Assembly: GCF_003853645.1 (NCBI RefSeq)
Contig: NZ_QTPO01000053.1
Location: 1 to 60,808, forward strand
Source: Burkholderia sp. Bp9143
GTDB lineage: Bacteria > Pseudomonadota > Gammaproteobacteria > Burkholderiales > Burkholderiaceae
Reading direction: 5' to 3'
DNA: 60,808 bases
Position numbers and translations under genes: made by a program. This document shows, in pieces, positions 1-7,342 of the stretch (position 1 is its first letter; the number at the start of each line of letters is the position of its first letter). The notes below the pieces were generated by a model, which ran no database searches, had not been told where the DNA came from, and saw only the letters and a list, made by a program, of their open reading frames with translations.

Positions 1-259
1 GACTGCGACTGGGGGCGAGAATCATGCCGGGCCTGGCTGGCCAAAGCCCCAATTATCGGGGCGTGAAGATAGTAACGGGGGCGGCGTGGTTCGTATCCAC
101 CGAGCGCCGGTGGAGCCAGGTCGCGTTGGCCGTGTATGCGCGTCCCGCCTAATCGCGAAACGGCCGCGGACTGGATCGATCGACCCGGGAACCGCGTGCC
201 GCCGAAGCTCGCGTGAGCAGGGTGGTGCGGCCGGGCGCGTTGCCGGCCGCCGCGACGCG
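1..259. other. left-edge stretch, no gene recognised
   Basis: I see no coding region with a recognisable product, RNA gene or repeat here. The stretch is high-GC, and the open frames across it look like GC-driven shadows. It lies downstream of the minus-strand gene that ends at 260. Confidence 0.4.
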
Positions 260-517
260 TCAGTGCGACGCGCTGGGTACGTCGAGAATCAGGATGATCG
301 TCCAGTCGGCATCGCCGTCGTGGTGATACTGGCGTTCAGCGACGATGAACGGTTGCTGCTTGCCTTGCGGGCCGAGGAAAAGCACGTCGCCCTCCATCGG
401 CAGGCACTCGATCGGCGGCAGCGCGAGGAAGGCGTCCTCCGAGCCGCGCGGCATCAGTTGTTTGATCTTGCGAGTGGCTGCTTCGGTCCACTCGATGTCG
501 AGTTGAATGTTGCTCAT
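260..517 (-). CDS. conserved hypothetical small protein, 85 aa
   Basis: This is a small acidic cytosolic-type protein with no signal peptide or membrane segment. The N-terminus (MSNIQLDIEWTEAATRKIKQ) reads as an amphipathic helix, followed by a mixed beta-like stretch with aromatic and acidic residues (QYHHDGDADWTIILILDV). A GGAG element sits just upstream of the ATG. I do not recognise a named family. Balanced amino-acid composition and a good ribosome site support a real gene. It is likely a lineage-specific Burkholderia protein, and no function is proposed. Confidence 0.65.
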   Translation of the reverse strand: MSNIQLDIEWTEAATRKIKQLMPRGSEDAFLALPPIECLPMEGDVLFLGPQGKQQPFIVAERQYHHDGDADWTIILILDVPSASH

Positions 518-595
518 GCTGTCCTCCGCACCGGGGTGCGCACGGGTGGAAAATTTCGGTGCGCGACTTTAGCACAGCGCGCGGGCGCCGCAACC

Positions 596-632
596 AAAAA
601 AGCCGAACCCGGTTGCCCGGATTCGGCTTTTT
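596..632. terminator. bidirectional rho-independent terminator
   Basis: A stem of AGCCGAA and TTCGGCT with extra GC pairing (CCCGG/CCGGG) is flanked by A5 on the left and T5 on the right. It therefore works on the minus strand after the gene ending at 655, and possibly on plus. Confidence 0.75.
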
Positions 633-654
633 CGCTTGTGCGGTGCCGCCGAAC

Positions 655-936
655 TTACTGGCTGGCAGCGTCTGCCGGAGCGGCCTTGGCGGCCTTCTTG
701 CCAGCCTTCTTCGCTGCCTTGTGGTGAGCAGCCTTCTTGCCGTGGTGTTGCTCTTCCTGCGCCGCCGGCTGTGTGGCCTCGGCTGCTTGTTGCTGTTGCA
801 GTGCCTGTGCGCGCTGCTCGATCTCGGCGATCTTGGCCGGGTCGGTGATGGTCTGGATTTGCGTGCTCTCTTGCGCATACGCTGCGCCAGTCAGCGCCGA
901 CATCGCGACCAGAATAGCCAGGGACGTCTTCTTCAT
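655..936 (-). CDS. small secreted Ala/Lys/His-rich protein
   Basis: This is a 93-aa exported protein. Residues 1-21 form a clear Sec signal peptide (MKKTSLAILVAMSALTGAAYA). The mature part has a short helical segment with Gln runs (ALQQQQAAEATQ) and then a very basic tail of AKKAGKKAAK-type repeats with His clusters. An upstream in-frame start exists, but the start at 936 has a consensus GGAGGT ribosome site and an ideal signal peptide, so I chose it. The lysine/alanine tail resembles histone H1-like low-complexity tails, which may suggest binding to a polyanion. That is speculative. A strong terminator follows. Confidence 0.75.
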   Translation of the reverse strand: MKKTSLAILVAMSALTGAAYAQESTQIQTITDPAKIAEIEQRAQALQQQQAAEATQPAAQEEQHHGKKAAHHKAAKKAGKKAAKAAPADAASQ

Positions 937-1158
937 TGCTTTACCTCCGCTAAGTGGTGATGAACCCGAATGTTGCCGTTTCGTCTGGCGACTGCAATCG
1001 AGTGCGTGTCGAGTGTAACAAAAGTGACGGATCAATGTGCATCGGATCGCGGCGCAGCGCAAGGCCCCGTTGAAGTCGCGCAACACTTCGGGCATTCCGT
1101 CATGTGCATGCCATCCCGGGCGGTTTCGTCGTTTTCGCCTTCGGCGCACGCATTGCCA

Positions 1159-2004
1159 TCAAAACCAGCCGAGCCATCGATAGACGTGGAATTGCGCGAT
1201 GCCGATCAGCTCGTGCAACGCCTGATCTGCGTCTTCCAGATTGCGCCAACGGGGTAGCCAGCCCGTTTGCGCGCGCCGGCGGTTCGAATAAACGGGTTGC
1301 GGATCGATGCCGAAACGGCGGAAATCGAGCAATGCGCGGCGCATCTGATAGGACGACGCGACGAGAATGCGCGTGTCGTCATGTTGTGAGCGTAGTATAG
1401 ATGCAGTGAATTTCGCATTTTCGTAGGTGGTACGGCTGTTCGGCTCGAGAACGAGGTCGCCGCAAGTGACGCCCTCCGCGACCAGCCGGCGCCCGTAGAC
1501 GGCCGCCTCGGTTTCGCCGTGATGTTGCGGGTCGCCGCCCGACATCACCACGGTGCAGCGGGTGGCCTGCTGCCGGCACGTGCGGTAGAGCGCCGCGGTC
1601 GTGCGGATGCGTGCTTCCCCGTCGGGAGGCGCTCGCAGGCCGGTGTCGCTGCGCCGCGTGCCGGCGCCGATGATGATCAGCGTGGTCCGGCCGTGCATGT
1701 CGGGCTGCTCGACCGGTGTCACGCCTGCCTCGGTCCACGCGATGAGCGGCGCGGCGAGCCAGCCTGTCGCGAGCAGCCAGAACAGCGCAATGCTCGCGAT
1801 CGCGATGAGTCGCCGCCGCTTGCGGCAGAGCATGAAACCGATGAAGAGAAGTACAAATGAATCGAACAGAATCAATTTGATTGGGGTATGGTGTCTTTTT
1901 ATGGACGGCTGACGATCCGGCCCTGACGCGACGCCGAACGTCGGCCTCCAGAATCGGTGGCGGTATCGGCGGGCGGAGCTCCCGCCCGGCGCGCCGCTTC
2001 GCAT
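1159..2004 (-). CDS. YdcF/SanA family (DUF218) membrane protein
   Basis: The protein belongs to the DUF218 (YdcF/SanA/ElyC) family, which is linked to cell-envelope functions in other bacteria. Two N-terminal hydrophobic stretches (LILFDSFVLLFIGFML and IALFWLLATGWLAAPLIAW) are followed by a soluble domain. That domain has the typical strand (TTLIIIGAG), the acidic/Gly segment VVMSGGDPQHHGETEA, the PNSRTTYENAKF helix and a late strand (RILVASSYQMRRALLDFRR). The N-terminus is uncertain. The ATG at 2004 has no ribosome site, and the natural start may be nearer 1875-1881 at a non-ATG codon, just before the first membrane helix. Confidence 0.7.
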   Translation of the reverse strand: MRSGAPGGSSARRYRHRFWRPTFGVASGPDRQPSIKRHHTPIKLILFDSFVLLFIGFMLCRKRRRLIAIASIALFWLLATGWLAAPLIAWTEAGVTPVEQPDMHGRTTLIIIGAGTRRSDTGLRAPPDGEARIRTTAALYRTCRQQATRCTVVMSGGDPQHHGETEAAVYGRRLVAEGVTCGDLVLEPNSRTTYENAKFTASILRSQHDDTRILVASSYQMRRALLDFRRFGIDPQPVYSNRRRAQTGWLPRWRNLEDADQALHELIGIAQFHVYRWLGWF

Positions 2005-2032
2005 TGTCGCTGCACTTTAAGAAAGAATCGAG

Positions 2033-2350
2033 ATGGCCACGTATTCCAACGAAGCGGTGCTCGACGCATTGAGACGAGTGCAGTACCGCCAGGTACCGTG
2101 GGCGCGCCGCCCGGGTGTGTTCGAGTATCTCCGGTCGCTGGGGCTGATGGACACGGTCAGGCAGAAGACCGTTGCACCTGCACCGGGTTTTCATGCGCCG
2201 GTCGATATCGCCGTGCTGACCGATAGTGGTCGGGCCGAATGCGCGCGCCTCGAGCGCGACGAGAAATTACTTTCCTGGACCGATCGCCGTATGGACGACT
2301 ACGCATTGAGCGAAGCGAGCGCCGTGGCGATTCTCGAAAGCCGCCTGTAG
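2033..2350 (+). CDS. conserved hypothetical protein, 105 aa
   Basis: This is a cytosolic-type protein with an arginine-rich first half and an acidic second half. It starts MATYSNEAVLDALRRVQYRQ and ends with a short helical stretch (YALSEASAVAILESRL). No domain is recognised. The middle (PVDIAVLTDSGRAECARLE) looks like part of a winged-helix wing and helix, as found in small DNA-binding proteins, but this is weak. A purine-rich stretch (AAGAAAGAATCGAG) serves as the ribosome site. It is divergent from the YdcF-like gene. Confidence 0.6.
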   Translation: MATYSNEAVLDALRRVQYRQVPWARRPGVFEYLRSLGLMDTVRQKTVAPAPGFHAPVDIAVLTDSGRAECARLERDEKLLSWTDRRMDDYALSEASAVAILESRL

Positions 2351-2393
2351 CGGTGCACGCTTGCTCTCGCGTGCCGCCCACTGGCGGCATCCC

Positions 2394-2424
2394 AAAAAAA
2401 AGCCCGTATCGCGAGGATACGGGC
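2394..2424 (-). terminator. rho-independent terminator, minus strand
   Basis: A perfect 9-bp stem (GCCCGTATC/GATACGGGC) with a 5-base loop is followed on the minus strand by eight T residues. It closes the minus-strand unit that starts at 2786. Confidence 0.8.
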
Positions 2425-2534
2425 GTACCGGATACTTTTGCTGTTGCCACGCTGTGCTCATGGCAACAGATGTGACTCGTCGCATGTCGAGCAGTTCCCG
2501 AATCCGGTAATTTTCTTTGACGAAATCCTGCGGA

Positions 2535-2786
2535 CTACGGATGACGCGGCAGGTCGGACGGCTGCGAGCCAATGCGCGCACGCGCGTTGCTGGCGATGTC
2601 TCCGCGCAAATCGCCGCGCGGCACGGTCTGCCGGTTGGGTGGCGTGACGGGAGATTGCTGGCGAAGGGTGTTCCGATGATCCTGCTGGCGGTGGGGCGGC
2701 TTCGCGCGATCGTCGGCGCGAGCGGGGGCGGTCAGCGCCAGCGAAATGACAATGCCGCATGCGACGAGCAGTGACATTGGTTTCAT
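2535..2786 (-). CDS. small exported proline/arginine-rich protein
   Basis: This is an 83-aa protein with a Sec signal peptide (MKPMSLLVACGIVISLALTA, then PARA/DD as the cleavage region). A hydrophilic tail rich in Arg, Pro, Gln and His follows. GGGAG precedes the ATG at a good distance. The family is not recognised. The reading frame stops 110 bp before the terminator. An overlapping -1 frame continues with protein-like sequence (RSPQDFVKENYRIRELLDMR), so the gene may be frameshifted or longer in relatives. Confidence 0.6.
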   Translation of the reverse strand: MKPMSLLVACGIVISLALTAPARADDRAKPPHRQQDHRNTLRQQSPVTPPNRQTVPRGDLRGDIASNARARIGSQPSDLPRHP

Positions 2787-2942
2787 GGCGGGGCTCCCTT
2801 CAAGCCATCGGCGCGGCTTGTTGATATTTCGCTAAGGTAAGCGTGGGAGTGCAGGCCTGCTGTAAATAATGGTAAATAGATGTATCGCGGCACGACAGCG
2901 GTAATCGACGACGGCGCGGGCGCCGTGCAAGGCGCGTGGCGC

Positions 2943-2972
2943 TGAAAGAAACCGGGCGGCCGAAGCCGCCCG
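2943..2972 (-). terminator. terminator-like hairpin, minus strand
   Basis: An 8-bp stem (CGGGCGGC/GCCGCCCG) with a TTCG loop is followed on the minus strand by GTTTCTTTC. It lies just after the stop of the DUF4096 gene. Confidence 0.6.
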
Positions 2973-2988
2973 ATCGAGCATTCATGCG

Positions 2989-3390
2989 TTACGCCATCTT
3001 CACGGGGGCGCGCCAGGATTCCGGGTTGGTCCAGAAGGCGCCGCGCAGCCGGTCGCGGCTCGGCGGTGCGGGCGGCTTCGTCGCGCTCGCCCCGATGCGC
3101 CCGCGCAGCGAGATCTGGCGGCCGCTCGTGCCGAGTCGCTTGACGATTTCGGCGAGCGTGCCGTCTGCCTGCCATTCGTCGAAGCGACGGCGGCAGGTCG
3201 GCGGCGACGGATAGCGGCCCGGCAGCTTCGACCAGCCTTCACCCGTCGACAGTACCCACAGCACGGCGTTTACCACCGAACGGGCCTCCACGCGGGGACG
3301 GCCGCGCCGTTCACTGCGTGCGGGTTCCGAGCAAAACAGACCCTCGACCAGCGCCCACTCGTTATCTCTCAAATCGTCGAACAGCATCAT
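2989..3390 (-). CDS. stand-alone IS5-type transposase N-terminal domain protein (DUF4096-like)
   Basis: This 133-aa protein carries the small N-terminal domain found at the front of IS5/IS1031 transposases: LRDNEWALVEGLF, then RRGRPRVEARSVVNAVLWVL, GWSKLPGRYPSPPTCRRRFDEW and GTLAEIVKRL. No DDE catalytic domain follows. The protein ends in its own basic tail (about 95-133), followed by a terminator. An AGGTGAGGA ribosome site precedes the start. No inverted terminal repeats were seen. It may be a domesticated DNA-binding relic. A paralogue lies at 30505-30915. The function is unknown, and regulation of DNA or expression is only a guess. Confidence 0.75.
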   Translation of the reverse strand: MMLFDDLRDNEWALVEGLFCSEPARSERRGRPRVEARSVVNAVLWVLSTGEGWSKLPGRYPSPPTCRRRFDEWQADGTLAEIVKRLGTSGRQISLRGRIGASATKPPAPPSRDRLRGAFWTNPESWRAPVKMA

Positions 3391-3817
3391 GTCCTCACCT
3401 CAGCGAAGCTAACTCCGGTGCGCTGCCCTGCGCCGCGCACTCTTCAAGCACTCGAGCGTCGAGTGCCGGGTGGGGGCGTCCGGTTGGCCGGCAGCGGCGT
3501 TTCTGCCTTCCGCCCGACTAAACCTGCGCCCTGTGCGCCAGATAAAGCACGATATGTGCCACGTCGGAGGCGATTCCCTCGAGAGCCGCTTGGCAGCGGG
3601 CTAACGGCTAAGTCAGCTAGGGGCGTATAAGACGCCAAAATAGCCCGCCAGCAAATCAGGACAATCACCAATCTTGTGCAATTCGCCCGTGCCACGTGCG
3701 TTAGCGCGGATATTGCACCGCAGCGAAACATGTGCGGCCGGTGCCGGATTCGCACATCGAAGCCGATCTCGCGCATTAAAATCGCGCATCGGTATCGACG
3801 ATTGATGAGGTGAGGGG
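3391..3817. other. 427-bp intergenic region between divergent genes
   Basis: It holds the upstream regions of the DUF4096-like gene (minus) and the LysR gene (plus). A direct repeat TCGCGCAT occurs at 3769-3776 and 3782-3789, about 30-50 bp before the LysR start. This is a possible autoregulatory site. No convincing gene or RNA is visible. Confidence 0.4.
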
Positions 3818-4720
3818 ATGAACGTTACGCTGCGCCAGCTTCGCGTATTCATCGAGGTTGCGCGGCTCCGGAGCTTCAGCCGCGCGGGCGACGAGATCGG
3901 GCTCACGCAGTCCGCGGTCAGCCGTTGCGTGCGCGAACTCGAGGCCGAGCTCGGGCTGAAGCTGATCGACCGGACGACGCGCGACGTGCAGTTGACCGAC
4001 GTCGGGGCGAACCTGATCGCGAGCGTGTCCCGCCTGATCGACGATCTCGACGACACGCTGCGCGAGATTCGCGAGATCGGCGAGCAGCGGCGAGGGCGCG
4101 TGATCGTTGCCGCGAGCCCGACGATCGCGTGCCGGCTGATGCCGCGCGTCGTCGCGTCGTGCGAGCGCCAGTTCCCGTTCGTCACGCTCGGCCTGCGTGA
4201 CGACGTGCAAAGCGACGTGCTGCGCAAGGTGAAGTCGAGCGAGGTCGATTTCGGCGTCGTCATCGGGCCGCTCACGGTTGCCGATCTCGTGTGCGAACCG
4301 TTGATGACCGACTCGTTCTGCCTGGTCGCGCGCGCCGATCATCCGCTCGCGGCGCGGGCCGAGGTGCCGTGGACGGCGCTCGACGGCGAGCGTCTCGTCC
4401 TGCTCGACCATGCGTCCGGAAGCCGGCCGCTGATCGACGCCGCGCTGGCCGCCCATCGGGTGAATGCGACGGTCATGCAGGAGCTCGGGCATTCGGCGAC
4501 GGTATTCGGACTCGTCGAAGCCGGCGTCGGCGTGAGCGTGCAGCCGTGGCTGTCGCTGCCGCTGCCGGCCGGATCGACGCTGGTCGCGCGGCCACTGACG
4601 CCACGTACCGAACGCACGGTCGAGCTGGTGCGCCGCCGCGACCGCTCGCTGTCGCCCGCCGCGCAGGCGATCTGGGAGCTCGCGCGCCAGATGCCGGCGA
4701 GGGCCGAGGATCTCGACTGA
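3818..4720 (+). CDS. LysR-family transcriptional regulator
   Basis: This 300-aa regulator has the LysR architecture. The N-terminal winged HTH spans about residues 3-62 (LRQLRVFIEVARLRSFSRAG, then LTQSAVSRCVRELEAELGLK and LIDRTTRDVQLTDVG), followed by a linker helix. A periplasmic-binding-protein-like effector domain runs from about 92 to 290. The start follows a strong GAGGTGAGGGG site. It is followed in the same direction, 64 bp later, by an aminotransferase. A regulator-target relationship is plausible but not shown. The effector cannot be read from sequence. Confidence 0.93.
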   Translation: MNVTLRQLRVFIEVARLRSFSRAGDEIGLTQSAVSRCVRELEAELGLKLIDRTTRDVQLTDVGANLIASVSRLIDDLDDTLREIREIGEQRRGRVIVAASPTIACRLMPRVVASCERQFPFVTLGLRDDVQSDVLRKVKSSEVDFGVVIGPLTVADLVCEPLMTDSFCLVARADHPLAARAEVPWTALDGERLVLLDHASGSRPLIDAALAAHRVNATVMQELGHSATVFGLVEAGVGVSVQPWLSLPLPAGSTLVARPLTPRTERTVELVRRRDRSLSPAAQAIWELARQMPARAEDLD

Positions 4721-4784
4721 GGGTGCGGATCCGGCGTGCACGCCGGTACACTACGCGGATCGTGTTCCTCGGTGGCGGTTCTCG

Positions 4785-5987
4785 ATGACGCATTCCGCAG
4801 ATGTCGGCCCGGCAACGGGCGAGCCGGCGGCACGCAGCGCAGTCCAGGCGCTGCGCCCGTCGCTGATCAGGGAAGTGGCGAACGCCGGCTTCGGCGTGTC
4901 CGACGTGCTGCCGTTCTGGTTCGGTGAATCCGATCGCGTGACGCCGGCATTCATTCGCGACGCGGCTGCCGCGGCGCTGCGCGACGGCGCAACCTTTTAT
5001 ACGCACAACCTCGGCACGGTACCGCTGCGCAACGCAATTGCGGCTTACGTCAGCGCACGTCACGGCGCGACGGCGGCCGATACGATCGCCGTGACGAGTT
5101 CGGGCGTGAGCGCGCTGATGCTGGCCGCGCAGTTGCTGGTCGGTCCGGGCGATCGCGTCGTCGCGGTCACGCCGCTCTGGCCGAACCTCGTCGAGATTCC
5201 GAAGATCCTCGGTGCACAAGTCGAATGCGTGCCGCTCCGCCATCGCGATGCGGGCTGGCGGCTCGACGTCGACCGGCTGCTCGCGGCGCTGACGCCCGGC
5301 ACGCGGATGCTGTTCGTCAACTCGCCGAACAATCCGACCGGCTGGACGATGTCCCGCGACGACCAACGGGCCGTGCTTGCTCATTGCCGGCGCCACGGCA
5401 TCTGGGTGGTCGCCGACGAGGTGTACGAACGGCTCGCGTTCGGCACGGACGGCGCACCATCGTTCCTCGATATCGCGTCGCGCGCCGAGCGGGTAATCGT
5501 CGTGAATTCGTTTTCGAAGGCCTGGGCGATGACGGGCTGGCGGCTCGGATGGCTGGTCGCGCCGGCATCGGTCATGGGCGATCTGTCGAAGCTGGTCGAA
5601 TACAACACGTCGTGCGCGCCGGGTTTCATCCAGGCCGCGGGCGAAGTCGCGCTGCGCGACGGCGAGCCGTTCGTGCAGTCGTTCGTCGCCGCACTGCGCG
5701 GCGCGCGTGACCATCTGGTTGCCGCGCTGCGCACGTTGCCGGGCGTCGACGTGCCGCCTCCGTCTGGCGCGATGTACCTGTTCCTGCGCTTGCCGGGCGC
5801 GGACGACAGTCTCGCGTTCTGCAAGTCGCTGGTGCGCGAGGCCGGGCTCGGACTGGCGCCGGGACGCGCCTTCGGTCCGGAGGGGGAAGGGTTCGTGCGC
5901 TGGTGCTACGCGTGCGATCCGGCGCGGCTCGATGCGGGCGTCGAGCGCTTGCGGGCGTTCCTTGCGCGCGGCGCGGGCCTGCATTGA
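4785..5987 (+). CDS. pyridoxal-phosphate class I/II aminotransferase
   Basis: This 400-aa fold-type I aminotransferase of the AspC/AlaT-like subgroup transfers amino groups between amino acids and 2-oxo acids using PLP. Visible features are NSPNNPTG (179-186), the cofactor-binding DEVYE (211-215) and the Schiff-base lysine K245 in SFSKAWAMTGWRLGW. A C-terminal arginine in FVRWCYA is expected to bind the substrate carboxylate. Length is normal for the family. The start has only a weak ribosome site, and the N-terminal 20 residues are poorly conserved in type. Substrate specificity cannot be assigned. The upstream LysR gene may control it. Confidence 0.9.
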   Translation: MTHSADVGPATGEPAARSAVQALRPSLIREVANAGFGVSDVLPFWFGESDRVTPAFIRDAAAAALRDGATFYTHNLGTVPLRNAIAAYVSARHGATAADTIAVTSSGVSALMLAAQLLVGPGDRVVAVTPLWPNLVEIPKILGAQVECVPLRHRDAGWRLDVDRLLAALTPGTRMLFVNSPNNPTGWTMSRDDQRAVLAHCRRHGIWVVADEVYERLAFGTDGAPSFLDIASRAERVIVVNSFSKAWAMTGWRLGWLVAPASVMGDLSKLVEYNTSCAPGFIQAAGEVALRDGEPFVQSFVAALRGARDHLVAALRTLPGVDVPPPSGAMYLFLRLPGADDSLAFCKSLVREAGLGLAPGRAFGPEGEGFVRWCYACDPARLDAGVERLRAFLARGAGLH

Positions 5988-6038
5988 AACGGGGACGAAG
6001 CGCCTGCGGCGTGCGGGCGGCGGGCCGTTCGGCTCATC

Positions 6039-6067
6039 TTTACGCACAGGGCAATTTTGCGTAAGAT
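6039..6067 (+). promoter_or_regulatory. candidate sigma-70 promoter for scpB-rluB
   Basis: TTTACG and TAAGAT are separated by exactly 17 bp, each matching 4 of 6 consensus bases. The arms TTTACGCA and TGCGTAA also form an inverted repeat around the spacer. It would give a 5' leader of about 190 nt before scpB. Confidence 0.35.
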
Positions 6068-6259
6068 GGCGTTCAGTCACGCGGTTCCGTCGTTGAGCCG
6101 TGCTGTTCCGTCCGGTTTGGGCCTGGCTTGAAGTTGGTTCGCCGCCCCCGGTTCGTGCTCCCATCAATATGACCGATCAGAATCGGGCGAGCGCGTCTTC
6201 CGTTCCTTTCGTCTGTTTGTTGATCCGGTTCGTTTGACCACAGGGTCTGGCCTAGCTGC

Positions 6260-7282
6260 ATGAATACCCAAGAGGCGAAGATCGTCCTCGAGACTGCTTT
6301 GATCTGCGCGCAGGAACCGCTGAAGCTCGGCGATTTGCGCAAGCTCTTTGCCGACGGCGTGTCGGCTGACACGGTCCGCACGTTGCTCGAAGATCTGAAA
6401 CAGGATTGGTCCGGCCGCGGTGTCGAACTGGTGGCGCTGGCAACCGGATGGCGCTTTCAGAGCAAGCCGGCGATGCGCCATTATCTGGACCGACTGCATC
6501 CCGAGAAGCCGCCGAAATATTCGCGCGCGGTGCTCGAAACGCTCGCGATCATTGCGTATCGGCAGCCCGTCACGCGCGGCGACATCGAAGAGATTCGCGG
6601 CGTCACGGTCAATACGCAGGTGGTCAAGCAGCTTGAGGATCGCGGCTGGATCGAGGTGATCGGGCATCGCGACGTGCCGGGCCGTCCGGCGCTGTACGCG
6701 ACGACCAAGCAGTTCCTCGACGATCTCGGCCTGAAGGCGCTTGACGACCTGCCGGCGCTCGAGGAGCCGGCCGCGAACATCGAGGCCGCGCTGCTCGCGC
6801 AGCAGGCGATGGATTTCGACGGCGAAGCGCCGGTGGCGGACGCGATGCCGGAAGCCGGCGAAGCGGCGGCCGACGAGCCGCACATGCAGCCGGATGAATT
6901 GCCGGGCGACGCCGCAACGGAAGTTACGTCGACGCAGGAAATGCCGAACCGCGATACGCTGGAAGCTGATCGCGTTCAGATGGAACAGGGCGGCGCCGAA
7001 GCAGCGCCGGCCGGCGGGCAGCCCGAGCCGCTGCGCTCGGAATGGAACGAGGAAGATCGCAAGCCGGCCGCCGACGTGGTTGCCGGAGACGGAGCGGAAG
7101 CGGCCGGCGACATGCCGGGCGAGGCTGGCCAGGCCGACGCCTCACGCTCCCGTCCCGCGGACGGCGAGTTGCTGGACGATACGTCCGACAGCCTCGCCGA
7201 TGCCGTACGCAGTGCCAGCGCGCCCATCGGCGCCGACGCGCTGCCGGACGACGAAGCAGAACCCGAACAGCGCCGCGCCTGA
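6260..7282 (+). CDS. scpB: segregation and condensation protein B
   Basis: ScpB is the winged-helix kleisin partner that joins ScpA and SMC to form the condensin-like complex acting on chromosome folding. Residues 1-165 give the conserved family core (KIVLETALICAQEPLKLGDL, then YSRAVLETLAIIAYRQPVTR, GDIEEIRGV and GHRDVPGRPALYATT). Residues 170-340 form a long acidic, Ala/Glu/Asp-rich tail that most bacteria lack, since typical ScpB is about 200 aa. The tail is a common lineage trait in this group. ScpA is not beside it here. rluB follows at 60 bp, which is the usual scpB-rluB pairing. Confidence 0.95.
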   Translation: MNTQEAKIVLETALICAQEPLKLGDLRKLFADGVSADTVRTLLEDLKQDWSGRGVELVALATGWRFQSKPAMRHYLDRLHPEKPPKYSRAVLETLAIIAYRQPVTRGDIEEIRGVTVNTQVVKQLEDRGWIEVIGHRDVPGRPALYATTKQFLDDLGLKALDDLPALEEPAANIEAALLAQQAMDFDGEAPVADAMPEAGEAAADEPHMQPDELPGDAATEVTSTQEMPNRDTLEADRVQMEQGGAEAAPAGGQPEPLRSEWNEEDRKPAADVVAGDGAEAAGDMPGEAGQADASRSRPADGELLDDTSDSLADAVRSASAPIGADALPDDEAEPEQRRA

Positions 7283-7342
7283 TCGCGGCCGACTTCTTGC
7301 CGCGCCCGAGTCGGGCGCGAGACCTGACATTTTGAGGTTGTT

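Noticed and set aside
1284..1300. tRNA T-loop-like GGTTCGAAT
   Set aside because: It lies inside the YdcF-like coding region, and no cloverleaf arms surround it. No tRNA or rRNA gene was found in the window.
2989..3390. Active insertion sequence
   Set aside because: No DDE domain, no terminal inverted repeats and no target duplication seen. The gene has its own terminator.
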